DNA of 64,000 nt from JAGPUQ01 sp041594335 (GTDB taxonomy: Bacteria > Pseudomonadota > Gammaproteobacteria > Pseudomonadales > Porticoccaceae): contig JBFHML010000002.1 of the NCBI GenBank assembly GCA_041594335.1, positions 31,685 through 95,684 on the forward strand, in the 5' to 3' direction. Numbering within the stretch: the stretch's first letter is position 1; each line of letters begins with the position of its first letter. A program made the translations under genes and the position numbers. Under the pieces are notes generated by a model that did no database searches, was not told the DNA's origin, and saw only the letters and a program-made list of their open reading frames with translations. Shown here one piece after another: positions 32,068-42,335 of this stretch.

Positions 32068-34440
32068 ATGGCTCGCGGCTTCGCGGTCACGCAGTCGGCA
32101 GGAGGTGCGGTGGCATCCGCTAAAGGGCGCAAGCCAAGGGCGCGCAAATCGAAGGCGCGGACGAATCGTAATCGCGGTCCCCGGCGTTCGCTGGTCCGCT
32201 ATCTGCTCGGCATGCTGGTACTGCCGCTGCTGCTGGCCGCAGTGCTCGGCGTGCTGGTGCTCGATCATTTGGTGCGCGAGCGTTTCTCGGGCGCGAAGTG
32301 GGCGCTTCCAACTCATGTCTATAGCCGACCACTCGAGCTGTACGCCGGGTTGCCGTTGGCGCGCACCGCGTTGCTCGGCGAGCTCGATGAATTGGGTTAT
32401 CGGCGGGTCGAACGCGTCACCCGGCCCGGCCAGTTTGCGGTGACTGGCAGTGTGGTGGAGGTCTATGCGCGGGAATTCCATTTCCCCGAAGGACAGCAGG
32501 ACGCGCTGCGCGCGCGGATCTGGGTCGATGGGCGCATCGATAAGCTCGCGGACGACCGCGGTCGCGGCTTGCCGTTGTTGCGTTTGGAACCGGTGCGCAT
32601 TGGCGGCATTTACCCCGAGCACGCGGAAGATCGCATTTTGCTGCGCCTCGAGGCGCTGCCCCCTTATCTCGCCGATGCCGTGATTGCCGTCGAAGATCGG
32701 GATTTTTACCAGCACCATGGTTTGTCCCCGCGCGCGATCCTGCGGGCGCTGTGGGCCAATGTCCGGGCCGGGGGTATCGCCCAGGGGGGCAGCACCATTA
32801 CCCAGCAATTGGTGAAGAATTTCTATCTCGACCGCAGTCAGACGCTGGCGCGCAAGGCCATGGAGGCAGTCATGGCTGTCTTGCTGGAGCGCCACTACAG
32901 CAAGGCGGAGATCTTGGAGGCCTACCTCAACGAGATCCATCTCGGCCAAGCGGGCCGTCGCGCGATTCACGGTTTCGGCATGGCCAGCGAATTCTACTTC
33001 CGGCAGCCCGTCGCCGAGCTCGATCTGCACCAGGTCGCGCTGCTCGTGGGTATGGCCAAGGGCGCCTCCTATTACAATCCGCGCCGCAACCCCGAGCGCG
33101 CCTTGGCGCGGCGCAATCTGGTGCTCGACACCTTGGTTCAGGAGGGCATCGTGGGAGCCGAGGAGGCGCGCCGCGCCGCCCGGCGCCCGCTCGACGTCAC
33201 TAAGACGCCGGGCGCCATCAATCGCTATCCGGATTACCTGGATCTGGTCCGTCGTCACTTGCAACGCGATTACGCCGCGCGCGACCTGACTGCCGAGGGC
33301 CTGCGTGTGTTTACCCACATGGATCCCCGGGTGCAACAGCGCGTCGAACGAGCACTGGAAGCGACGCTGGAGCAGATCGAGCGCGACAGGGGGCTGTCGT
33401 CAGGAACGCTCCAGGGCGCAGCGGTAGTGGCGCGAGTGGGTACGGCGGAAGTGCTGGCGCTGGTCGGCGGACGCCGGCCGGAGTTTGCCGGATTCAACCG
33501 TGCGCTAGATGCCAGGCGCAGTATCGGTTCCACTGCCAAGGCGGCGGTTTACTTGGCGGCGCTGGAACAACCGGAGCGCTACACACTGGGAACCCTGATC
33601 GAGGACGCACCGCTCGCCATCACTTCGGGTGGCAAACGCTGGTCTCCAGAGAATTTCGATCGCGTCAGCCATGGCCTGGTGCCGCTCTATCACGCGCTCA
33701 GCCACTCCTATAATCAGGCTACGGCTCGCCTGGGTCTGGAGTTGGGGGTGGGTCGCGTGGCCGAGGTGCTCCGGCGACTGGGTTATTCGGGCCCGCTAGA
33801 GGAGGTTCCCGCGCTGCTGTTGGGGGCCGTTTCCATGACGCCCCTCGAGGTCACTGGGGTTTACCATACCATCGCCGCCGAGGGCTTCTACACGCCGCTG
33901 CGCGCGATTGCCTCGGTGGGTGACGCCCAGCGGCAGCTGGTCGCCCGCTACGGCTTCGAAGTCGAGCAACGCTTTCGTCCCAGGGATATTTATTTGCTTC
34001 AATACGGGTTGCGGGCCGTGATGCGAGAGGGCACGGGGTCCGGTGCGCGCCTGCCGGGTGATCCCGGGGTCGCCGGCAAGACGGGCACATCGAATGATCA
34101 ACGCGACAGCTGGTTCGCTGGATTCAGCGGGAATTATCTGACAGTGGTCTGGATCGGCCGGGATGACAACCGCCCCACTCCCTTGACTGGGTCCAGTGGG
34201 GCCTTGCGCGCGTGGACGGCGATCATGGCGGGCCTTGAACACCGCGGCTTGGCTGAGGCGCCGCCCGAGTCCGTAGTGCACGCCTGGTACGATCCGACAA
34301 CGGGAGCCGGCAGCGCAGCCCAGTGTGCGGGTGCCATAGCGCTGCCCTTCGCAGCAGGATTCGCGCCGGAGCCGAGGGGCTGCGGCAGCGCTGGCACGCG
34401 CGCGCTAGATCGGGTGCGTGGCTGGCTTGGCTTGGATTGA
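32068..34440 (+). CDS. mrcB: Penicillin-binding protein 1B
   Basis: A bifunctional peptidoglycan synthase: glycosyltransferase family 51 plus class A transpeptidase. It has a basic cytoplasmic N-terminus (KGRKPRARKSKART), a membrane anchor (about LVRYLLGMLVLPLLLAAVLG), a UB2H-like region, GT51 motifs EDRDFYQHHG, GGSTITQQLVKNFYL and KAEILEAYLNEIHLGQ, and transpeptidase motifs SxxK (GSTAK), SYN (SHSYNQAT) and KTGTS. ATG 32068 gives 790 residues; the frame is open 10 codons earlier from GTG 32038. The next gene overlaps its stop by one base. Confidence 0.95.
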   Translation: MARGFAVTQSAGGAVASAKGRKPRARKSKARTNRNRGPRRSLVRYLLGMLVLPLLLAAVLGVLVLDHLVRERFSGAKWALPTHVYSRPLELYAGLPLARTALLGELDELGYRRVERVTRPGQFAVTGSVVEVYAREFHFPEGQQDALRARIWVDGRIDKLADDRGRGLPLLRLEPVRIGGIYPEHAEDRILLRLEALPPYLADAVIAVEDRDFYQHHGLSPRAILRALWANVRAGGIAQGGSTITQQLVKNFYLDRSQTLARKAMEAVMAVLLERHYSKAEILEAYLNEIHLGQAGRRAIHGFGMASEFYFRQPVAELDLHQVALLVGMAKGASYYNPRRNPERALARRNLVLDTLVQEGIVGAEEARRAARRPLDVTKTPGAINRYPDYLDLVRRHLQRDYAARDLTAEGLRVFTHMDPRVQQRVERALEATLEQIERDRGLSSGTLQGAAVVARVGTAEVLALVGGRRPEFAGFNRALDARRSIGSTAKAAVYLAALEQPERYTLGTLIEDAPLAITSGGKRWSPENFDRVSHGLVPLYHALSHSYNQATARLGLELGVGRVAEVLRRLGYSGPLEEVPALLLGAVSMTPLEVTGVYHTIAAEGFYTPLRAIASVGDAQRQLVARYGFEVEQRFRPRDIYLLQYGLRAVMREGTGSGARLPGDPGVAGKTGTSNDQRDSWFAGFSGNYLTVVWIGRDDNRPTPLTGSSGALRAWTAIMAGLEHRGLAEAPPESVVHAWYDPTTGAGSAAQCAGAIALPFAAGFAPEPRGCGSAGTRALDRVRGWLGLD

Positions 34441-34895
34441 TGGCAGCTCTTCGTCTAGGGTTTGGGGCGGTGGTGTTGGCGGCTTTGTGGCTGACCGCCT
34501 GTGCGCCACTCGCCCCAGGCCCATCAGCTCCGGTGGATGAGCGGCGGGATACCCCGGGCGCATCCCGGACGCCGGCCGCGCCCGGAGGTGCGCGCCCGGT
34601 GCCGGCGCCCCCGGCTCCGCCCCCGGTGGCTGGCGATGCCGTGACCGCGCTGCTTGCTGACGCGCGGCGCGCGGTTACTGCGGGGCAGCATCAGGTCGCA
34701 GTGACTCTCGCCGAGCGCGCCCAGCGGCTGGATCCTCGTGCCGCGGAACCCTATCGGGTATTGGCCGAGGCGCACCGAGAGTTGGGCAGCGTCGCCCTCG
34801 CCCGCCAGCTGGCGCTGAAAGGCGTGGCATTGAGTTCCCCTGGGTCTCGCGTACGCGCCGACCTGGAAAGCCTGTTGCGGCAGCTCGATCCTTGA
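34440..34895 (+). CDS. TPR-containing lipoprotein
   Basis: A 151-residue protein with a lipoprotein signal: a hydrophobic stretch (LGFGAVVLAALWLTAC) ending in the lipobox LTAC, so Cys near residue 20 would be lipidated. A Pro/Ala-rich linker follows, then a TPR-like segment (about 65-140, VTALLADARRAVTAGQHQVA and AAEPYRVLAEAHRELG). Its ATG overlaps the mrcB stop (TGATG), so it is translationally coupled. A TPR protein also follows the PBP1B gene in Pseudomonas. It may be a partner of PBP1B, analogous in position though not sequence to LpoB; this is inference. Confidence 0.8.
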   Translation: MAALRLGFGAVVLAALWLTACAPLAPGPSAPVDERRDTPGASRTPAAPGGARPVPAPPAPPPVAGDAVTALLADARRAVTAGQHQVAVTLAERAQRLDPRAAEPYRVLAEAHRELGSVALARQLALKGVALSSPGSRVRADLESLLRQLDP

Positions 34896-34968
34896 GCCGG
34901 GATGCGGTGCGCGTTGGATCGAAGGCCCCGGGGCCAGGGCACGTCGATCCCAGGAGAAGGACTCGCGT

Positions 34969-35793
34969 ATGACCTACGGGGCGCAGTTTCGTTTTACGCT
35001 GTTCACCAACTCCCCCGCGCGGGCAGCGGCGGCCGATCGTGCGGGCGTCGAGCGTATTGGTCTGGATCTGGAGCGAATCGGCAAGGCGGAACGCCAACAG
35101 GGCTTGGGAACCTGGATTTCCCCCCACGTTGAAGCGGAGCTGCCGGCGGTGTATGCCGCGGTGCGTGCGCCGCAACGGTTTGTGCGCTGTAACCCGCCTC
35201 ACCCGGAGCTCGCTGCGGAAATCGAGCGGCTCCTCGCCGCCGGTGCGCGGACCATCATGCTCCCACATTTCCACGCGGTGGCTCAGGTCGTAGATTTTGT
35301 CGCCGCCGTCGGTGGGCGCGCACGCTGTGTGGCGCTCATTGAGACCGTTCGTGCGATCGATCAGATCGAGCGGTTGAAACGCATAGCGGGCCTCGATGAA
35401 ATTCATTTCGGGCTCAATGACCTGTCCCTGGACATGGGCGCCGAGAGCCCTTTCGCGATGCTGTGCAGCCCGCTGCTCGAAGACGCCTGCGCGGCGCTTA
35501 CAGCGGCGCGGTTCCCCTTTGGCGTGGGCGGTATAGGCCGGCCGATGGATACCACCTTGCCGATCCCCTCAGACCTGATTTACGCGCAATACCCGCGCCT
35601 GGGAGCCAGCGGGGCGTTGCTGTCCCGGGTCTTTTTCAGGGATCTCTCTGAAGTCGAATTGGCCGGGCAATTGTCCTTGGCCCGTGAGCGCCTCAACCAC
35701 TGGTCCCGGCAGCCCGCCGCGGCGTTGCGCGCGGCGCGGCAGGCCTTGGCCGTCCAGCTTGCCCGATCGCCCGCGCAGCGGACTCGCGGATGA
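34969..35793 (+). CDS. HpcH/HpaI aldolase/citrate lyase family protein
   Basis: A 274-residue (beta/alpha)8 protein of the HpcH/HpaI group. Metal ligands are recognisable: Glu in CVALIET and Asp in HFGLNDLSLDMG; the pyruvate-binding Arg is in FVRCNPP. Classical members cleave 2-keto-4-hydroxy acids by a retro-aldol reaction or act on citryl/malyl thioesters. This one lacks the usual HpaI His region at the N-terminus (IGLDLERIGKAERQ), so substrate use is uncertain. Its stop overlaps the start of the O-GlcNAc-transferase gene (ATGA), which suggests the pair works together, perhaps on an unusual sugar acid. Confidence 0.8.
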   Translation: MTYGAQFRFTLFTNSPARAAAADRAGVERIGLDLERIGKAERQQGLGTWISPHVEAELPAVYAAVRAPQRFVRCNPPHPELAAEIERLLAAGARTIMLPHFHAVAQVVDFVAAVGGRARCVALIETVRAIDQIERLKRIAGLDEIHFGLNDLSLDMGAESPFAMLCSPLLEDACAALTAARFPFGVGGIGRPMDTTLPIPSDLIYAQYPRLGASGALLSRVFFRDLSEVELAGQLSLARERLNHWSRQPAAALRAARQALAVQLARSPAQRTRG

Positions 35794-37817
35794 ACCCATC
35801 CCAGCTTCCGCGTGCTGCGGTGGCGCAATGGCGCCAATGTTTTCAAGCCGGCCAACTGGCCGAGAGCGAAGCGCTGGCGCAAGCGCTCACCGCGGCTCAT
35901 CCCGCCGCTGCCAAGGCCTGGCAATTACTGGGCATGAGTCGCTATGCCCAGGGTGATCCGGAGGCCGCGCAACGCCACTTGCGCCGAGCAATAGCGTTGG
36001 AGCGCCGCGACCCGTCGATCTGGGATAACCTCGGTTTGGTGTTGCAGCGTCTCGGCGACCACGGCGGCGCTCGGGACGCGTTTCAGGCGGCGCTGGCTCT
36101 GTCCCCCAAGGCGTCGAGCATTTGGTCGAATGCCGCAGGCAACGAGCTCGACGCCGGGGACGCCGCGGCTGCGGTGCGGTTGGCGCGCAGGGCGCAGAAG
36201 CTTTCCCCGGGACTGGCTGCGCCTTGGCTGCAACTGGGCAACGCGTTGGCACGCCTCGGCCGTCTGGAAGAAGCCGGGGACGCCCTCCGTCAGGCGCTGG
36301 GGCGCCAGCCCAAGTACGTTGAGGCGCTGCTGAGCCTCAGCGCGGTGCAAACCGCCCAAGGCCGTTATCGAGAGGCTCGTGCCGCGGCGGCGGCGGCGTT
36401 GCGGTTCGATCCGGGGTGCGCCCGGGCGCACATTAATCTCGGTGGCATCGACAATACCCTAGGGGATTTGGCCGCCGCGCGGGCGCATTATCGGCGCGCC
36501 CGGGAGCTCAACCCCGCCGATTTCGGTAGCTGGAGCAGTGAGCTGTACTGCCTCTCCCACGATGCTGACCAGGATCCGCAAGCCCTGTATGACGCCCACC
36601 GCGAGTTTGGTACTCGCCTCGAGTCCCGGGTGGGCTCGGCGGCGACTGATCATCCGAACACGCGCGAGCCCGAACGGCGGCTGCGTGTCGGGGTGCTGTC
36701 GGGTGATTTTCGCGACCATCCGGTGGCGCGATTTTTGGAGCCAGTGTGGGCGGCACTGGATAGCGACCGCATCGCCCTGGTCGCCTATGACAATGCGCCG
36801 GCGGATGATGTCGTGGCGCGCCGGCTGCGCGGGCTGGCACATCAGTGGATCGACGTGTCTGCGCTGGACGATGCGGCACTGGCGGCGCGCATTCGTGGCG
36901 ATCGGATCGATGTGCTGATCGATCACGCCGGTCATACCGCACGAAATCGTCTCGGTGTGTTTGCGCGCAAACCGGCGCCGCTGCAGGTCATGTGGGTGGG
37001 TTACCCGGGGACCAGCGGCTTGCAAGCCATGGATTATCGGTTGGTCGACCCGGTGATTGCGCCGCCTGGTCGGCTGGATCACTATTTCACCGAGCGACTC
37101 GCCTACTTGCCGCTCATGCTAGTGCTCAATCGTCCGGAAGTGCTGCCAGCGCTGTCACCGTCCCCCTTTCGGCGCAAAGGCTGTTTTACCTTTGGCAGCT
37201 TCAATCGTCTCAACAAGCTGGGAGAGCCGGTGCTGGCCCTTTGGGCGGAGATCCTACGCCGTACGCCCGAGGCGCGGTTGGTGGTCGGGGCGGTACCGGA
37301 TGCCGCGTCGGCAGCGCGATTGCGCGAGCGTCTGGCCGCCAAAGGGATATGCGAGGCGCGGCTCGATTTTTTGTTGCATCGGCCGCTCGAGCAATATCTC
37401 GCGGCCCACGGCGAGATCGATCTACTGCTCGATGCCTTTCCCTGGACCGGTGGTACTACCACCCACTTGGGGCTCTGGATGGGGGTGCCGACCCTGACGT
37501 TGGCGGGCAGCACCCTGGCCGGGCGATTGGGTGCCACCGCATTGGCAGCGGTTGGTCTGCAGTCGTTGGTGGCTGAGTCTGCCGCCGATTATGTGGACAC
37601 CGCGGTGCGCCTGGCGGCCGATCCCAGCCGCTTGACTGCTGCCCGCGCCGAGCTTCGCGCGCAGCTGGAAGTAAACCACACCCGCGTCCCGCGCCAGGTG
37701 GCGCGGGCGTTGGAAATTCAACTTCGCAGAATGTGGCGGCGCTGGTGTGCGGGGTTGCCCCCCCAGGCATTGTCCCTGCCCGCGCCCGAGGAGTGCCATG
37801 ATGGACCCAACCGGTAG
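35790..37817 (+). CDS. TPR O-GlcNAc transferase, SPINDLY-type (GT41)
   Basis: A 675-residue protein. Residues about 20-240 form several TPR repeats (for example AWQLLGMSRYAQGDPEAAQRH and SIWDNLGLVLQRLGDHGGAR). The C-terminal GT41 catalytic region has RVGVLSGDFRDHPVARFLEP, DVLIDHAGHTARNRLGVFA, PLQVMWVGYPGTSGLQAMDY, GSFNRLNKLGEPVLALWAEI and DAFPWTGGTTTHLGLWMGVP. The family adds GlcNAc or fucose to Ser/Thr of proteins; in bacteria it can modify flagellin, adhesins or other surface proteins. No target is evident here. The gene overlaps the aldolase gene upstream and the cupin gene downstream. Confidence 0.9.
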   Translation: MNPSQLPRAAVAQWRQCFQAGQLAESEALAQALTAAHPAAAKAWQLLGMSRYAQGDPEAAQRHLRRAIALERRDPSIWDNLGLVLQRLGDHGGARDAFQAALALSPKASSIWSNAAGNELDAGDAAAAVRLARRAQKLSPGLAAPWLQLGNALARLGRLEEAGDALRQALGRQPKYVEALLSLSAVQTAQGRYREARAAAAAALRFDPGCARAHINLGGIDNTLGDLAAARAHYRRARELNPADFGSWSSELYCLSHDADQDPQALYDAHREFGTRLESRVGSAATDHPNTREPERRLRVGVLSGDFRDHPVARFLEPVWAALDSDRIALVAYDNAPADDVVARRLRGLAHQWIDVSALDDAALAARIRGDRIDVLIDHAGHTARNRLGVFARKPAPLQVMWVGYPGTSGLQAMDYRLVDPVIAPPGRLDHYFTERLAYLPLMLVLNRPEVLPALSPSPFRRKGCFTFGSFNRLNKLGEPVLALWAEILRRTPEARLVVGAVPDAASAARLRERLAAKGICEARLDFLLHRPLEQYLAAHGEIDLLLDAFPWTGGTTTHLGLWMGVPTLTLAGSTLAGRLGATALAAVGLQSLVAESAADYVDTAVRLAADPSRLTAARAELRAQLEVNHTRVPRQVARALEIQLRRMWRRWCAGLPPQALSLPAPEECHDGPNR

Positions 37818-38319
37818 CAAAGATTCGCAGACCACCGCGCCCGGCGGGCAGGTGTTGCGCTCCCTGATCGATGGGGTGGTGTTGCACGAAATGCCCAATA
37901 TCCTGACCCGCAATGGGGTGACGACCGAAGTAGTGCGTCCGGAATGGGCTGTCGGCAGTCTGCCGATCGCGCACATGATTCATGTTGCCCTGCGCCCGCG
38001 CGCGATCAGTGCTTGGCATTGCCATCATTTGCAGACCGATCGCATTTTCGTGACCGACGGAACCCTGCGGATGGTGTTGTTTGATGACCGCGAGGGTTCG
38101 CCGACCCGCGGCAAAGTGGATGTGTTGCTGTTGGGCCGTCTGCGCCCCGGCACCCTGCTGATCCCACCTTTTGTGTGGCATGGGATAGAGAATCTCGAAC
38201 ACCGCACGGCGGGGTTCATCAATTTCTTTGACCGTCCCTACTGTTATGAAAATCCAGACGAGTGGCGGCTCCCGCTGGATACCGATGCCATTCCCTATCG
38301 CTTCGAGCACACCTCCTGA
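37798..38319 (+). CDS. RmlC-like cupin, dTDP-sugar 3,5-epimerase-related
   Basis: A 173-residue single-cupin protein. The metal/active-site region is AWHCHHLQTDRIFVTDGTL, and the C-terminal half has GTLLIPPFVWHGIENLEHRT and FFDRPYCYENPDEWRLPLDT, which resembles the end of dTDP-4-dehydrorhamnose 3,5-epimerases and related FdtA-type isomerases. It may epimerise or isomerise a nucleotide sugar. GAGGAG lies six bases before ATG 37798 (a second ATG follows directly). It overlaps the last 20 bases of the O-GlcNAc transferase gene, implying translational coupling, and overlaps the convergent rsmC end by 25 bases. Confidence 0.8.
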   Translation: MMDPTGSKDSQTTAPGGQVLRSLIDGVVLHEMPNILTRNGVTTEVVRPEWAVGSLPIAHMIHVALRPRAISAWHCHHLQTDRIFVTDGTLRMVLFDDREGSPTRGKVDVLLLGRLRPGTLLIPPFVWHGIENLEHRTAGFINFFDRPYCYENPDEWRLPLDTDAIPYRFEHTS

Positions 38320-39354
38320 CGCCTCGCTGCCGTGCCGGTGGCGTGCAGTAAAGAGACTTGGAAGCTTTCGGTTTCTGCCCAGGGTTCGAGCTGTGCGCCG
38401 GCCGCAGCCGCGAGGTTGGCGGCGGGCACGGAGCGATGGGTGACGAATACCGCGATCCCTTGATCAGCCAGGTGCGCGAGCGCGGCGCGGAAGAAGCGCG
38501 CGGTCAGGCGGAGGTCGGTGGCAAAGCCTCGATGGTGTGGCGGGTTACACACCACCAGATCGAAACGGGCTTCGATTTCTGCTGCGCAATCCGACGGCAG
38601 GACTTCGCCGTGGACTCCCAGCGCGGTGAAATTGTGCGTGCAAGCGGCAAGCGCGGCGGCGCAGTTGTCGGTAGCGGTGATCCAGGTGGCGCCCTGCCGG
38701 TGGGCGGCGAGCGCCAGCAGTCCATAGCCACAGCCCAGGTCTAGCACGCGCGCGGGCGAGGCCAGGCGCGCGAGCAGCGCTGGCAACTGGGCGGCCAGCA
38801 GCGCGCTGCCGGCGTCGATGCGGTTCCAGCCAAACATGCCGGGTTTGGTAACGATCGGTAGCTCGCCGGCGTCGTCGAGCCGACGCAGCTCGGCGTAGCG
38901 TTCGTCGTCGAGGGGCTGGGGTGCTGCTGGACCGCGAATGATTTGCGCCAGATAGGCACGGCCCAGTTTGCGCACTTCTGGGACGGTACCCAAGGCGAAT
39001 CCGGCCTCGCGGGCGTGGGTCTTGATGCCGGTGTGCTTCCCACCCCAGAGTAGCAGACAGCCGCCAGGGGCTAGTGCCTGGGCGGCGCGGTTGATCAGAT
39101 GGCGCATCAAGTAGCGCTCTTTCGCCACCGAGGCGGCGACCAAATTGAGGCCGCCATCCGTGGGTAATGCGAAGTCGCTGAAGTGCGCGTCCAGTCCGCG
39201 TTCCTTGGCGGTCCGGTAGAGATCCCAGCGATTGCTGAGCACCGGTGCGCCTTTCGGCAGCGCGGCGAACAGTTCGGGCGGACAGTTCTCGTCGGCGACC
39301 AACAGCCCCCGGCCACCGGCGGCGCGGAGCGCCGCGCCGACCGCGCCGAGAACG

Positions 39355-39365
<11 letters not shown>
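38295..39365 (-). CDS. rsmC: 16S rRNA guanine-N2 methyltransferase, RsmC-like
   Basis: A 356-residue duplicated Rossmann protein. The degenerate N-terminal half is followed by a SAM-binding half with FGWNRIDAGSALL, VLDLGCGYGLLALAAH and the catalytic NPPHHRGF (NPPxH), as in RsmC, which makes m2G1207 in 16S rRNA. RlmG is an alternative with the same layout; the length and FGWNRID segment favour RsmC. The start is GTG 39365, overlapping the end of hemB by 11 bases. Located at the end of the hemL-Nudix-hemB unit. Confidence 0.85.
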
Positions 39366-40367
<1,002 letters not shown>

Positions 40368-40371
<4 letters not shown>

Positions 40372-40982
40372 CGGGAAGCTCCGGCGCAAGCGTAGTTGGG
40401 ATCCACGGGCGCGCCTTGGAGGTCGGTTTCGAAAAACCGGGAAATAATGTGGGTGTCGGCGGCGAAGGCCATGTCTGGGAATTCTCCGGTGTAGGTAAAC
40501 CAGCGGGCTTCGCTGAGGCCGTCGCCCGCCCGCATTTCGCCGCCGGTCACCGAGGCCAATAGGACTGTGACCAGCGAGTGGACTTCCGGTTGCAGATAGT
40601 TGGTGACCACCGACAGGATGCTCTCGATACGCACCTCCAGGGCGGTCTCTTCGCGCACTTCACGTACCGCTGCGCTGAGGTGGTCTTCCTCATATTCGAT
40701 GTAGCCGCAGGGCAGACACCATAGCCCATGGCCCAGCGACTGCGATTGCCGGCGGCCGAGAATGAAGCGATCGCTATCGCGGTCGGCAATCAGGACCGCT
40801 ACGGCAGGCGCCGGATTGCGGTATTGCGCCCGCCCGCAGGTGAGACATCGGTAGCGCAGTCCGGCGGCAATCCGTTCGGTGGCACAGGGCGCACCGCACG
40901 AAATGCAATGGCGCTGCTCGCGCAGGCGCTGCGCCCGATGCGCGGCTTGCGGGTAGGCGCTGAATACCTGCCGAGGGCGCAT
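40368..40982 (-). CDS. Nudix hydrolase with N-terminal zinc ribbon (NudC-like)
   Basis: A 204-residue protein. The N-terminus has a zinc ribbon (HCISCGAPC, then YRCLTCGRAQYRNP), followed by a Nudix domain whose box reads GYIEYEEDHLSAAVREVREE, with the REVREE metal ligands. Related enzymes hydrolyse NADH, ADP-ribose or nucleoside diphosphate derivatives. It lacks the NudC-specific SQPWPFPxS motif, so NADH or RNA de-NADding activity is uncertain. It lies inside the heme block between hemL (two bases upstream) and hemB (four-base overlap), so it is co-transcribed with them. Confidence 0.87.
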
Positions 40983-40984
40983 TG

Positions 40985-42268
40985 TCAGGCCAGTTCGCGA
41001 AAAGCCGCCGCTGCCGCGGCCACCGTCTGTTCGATTTCAGTAGCGCCATGGGCGGTGGAAACGAACCCGGCCTCGTAGGCTGCAGGCGCCAGATAGACAC
41101 CGCGGCTCAGCATGGCGTGGAAAAAGCGGTTGAAGCGCGTAGTGTCGCAGGCCATGACCTGACGGAAATTGGTGACGGCACCGGTGTCGGTGAAAAACAG
41201 ACCGAACATCGAGCCTACCTGGTTGACCACCAGGGGGACGTCGGCGGCGGCCGCCGCCGCGCGCAGTCCACTCGTCAGCGCGGTGGTATGGGCGATCAAT
41301 TGTTCGTAGCGACCGGCGGTTGCCAGTGCTTCCAGTGTCGCCAGACCAGCCGCCAGTGCGACGGGGTTGCCCGATAAGGTGCCGGCCTGGTAGACCGGGC
41401 CCAGGGGCGCGAGCTCGCGCATCAACTCGGCGCGCCCGCCGAAGGCGCCTACCGGTAGGCCTCCGCCGATCACCTTGCCGAGGGTGACGAGATCCGGGGT
41501 AATGCCATAGTGACCGGCGGCGCCTGCTGGTCCGACCCGAAAGCCTGTCATCACCTCGTCGAAGATCAGTACCGCATGGTGTTGGTCACACACCCGGCGC
41601 AGGGTTTCCAGAAATCCCGCCTGGGGCGGGACGCAGTTCATGTTGCCGGCCACTGGCTCGACGATGACCGCAGCGATGGTGTTGCCCTCGCGGGCGAACA
41701 GCGTTTCGACCTGAGCGGCATCGTTGTAGTCGAGGGTCAGCGTATGGGCGGCGAGGGCGGCGGGAACGCCGGGGGAGCTGGGTATCCCCAGGGTCAGCGC
41801 ACCGGAACCGGCTTTGACCAGCAGTGAGTCGCCGTGGCCATGGTAACAGCCCTCGAACTTGACGATGCGGTCGCGGCCGGTCGCGGCGCGCGCCAGGCGG
41901 ATGGCGCTCATGGTCGCTTCGGTGCCCGAGTTGACCATGCGTACGAGTTCGAGGCCGGGCACTCGCGCGCACAGCGTATCGGCCATGCGGGTTTCCAGCT
42001 CGGTGGGGGCGCCGAAGCCGAGACCGCGCTCGAGTTGATCGCGTACGGCAGCGAGTACCGCCGGATGGCCGTGACCCAGGATCATCGGCCCCCAAGACTG
42101 AACATAATCCAGATAACGGTTGCCGTCGACGTCCTCGAGCCAGGGGCCCTGGGCGCGAGTAAAGAAGACCGGGGTGCCGCCCACGGCGCGAAAAGCGCGC
42201 ACCGGTGAATTGACGCCGCCGGGGATGTGGCGTTGAGCGGCTTCGAAGCAGTCCTGGGATCGGGTCAT
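40985..42268 (-). CDS. hemL: Glutamate-1-semialdehyde 2,1-aminomutase
   Basis: HemL makes 5-aminolevulinate by the C5 pathway in a PLP reaction. The 427-residue class III aminotransferase has HIPGGVNSPVRAF, GPMILGHGHPAVL, FEGCYHGHGDSLL, LIFDEVMTGFRVG and the PLP Lys in LGKVIGGGLPVGAFGG. ATG 42268 gives the family length; the frame is open 19 codons further with no similarity. Its presence means heme is made from glutamyl-tRNA. Confidence 0.98.
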   Translation of the reverse strand: MTRSQDCFEAAQRHIPGGVNSPVRAFRAVGGTPVFFTRAQGPWLEDVDGNRYLDYVQSWGPMILGHGHPAVLAAVRDQLERGLGFGAPTELETRMADTLCARVPGLELVRMVNSGTEATMSAIRLARAATGRDRIVKFEGCYHGHGDSLLVKAGSGALTLGIPSSPGVPAALAAHTLTLDYNDAAQVETLFAREGNTIAAVIVEPVAGNMNCVPPQAGFLETLRRVCDQHHAVLIFDEVMTGFRVGPAGAAGHYGITPDLVTLGKVIGGGLPVGAFGGRAELMRELAPLGPVYQAGTLSGNPVALAAGLATLEALATAGRYEQLIAHTTALTSGLRAAAAAADVPLVVNQVGSMFGLFFTDTGAVTNFRQVMACDTTRFNRFFHAMLSRGVYLAPAAYEAGFVSTAHGATEIEQTVAAAAAAFRELA

Positions 42269-42335
42269 GGGTGCCAGCGTGCAGGGGAGGTCGACATTAT
42301 GGGCAATCGACCGCGCCGCGGCCAAGCGCGGCGGG

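Noticed and set aside
31978..33336. 452-codon open frame on the minus strand
   Set aside because: It lies antisense to mrcB and shows low-complexity, domain-free sequence; the plus-strand PBP1B motifs are clear.
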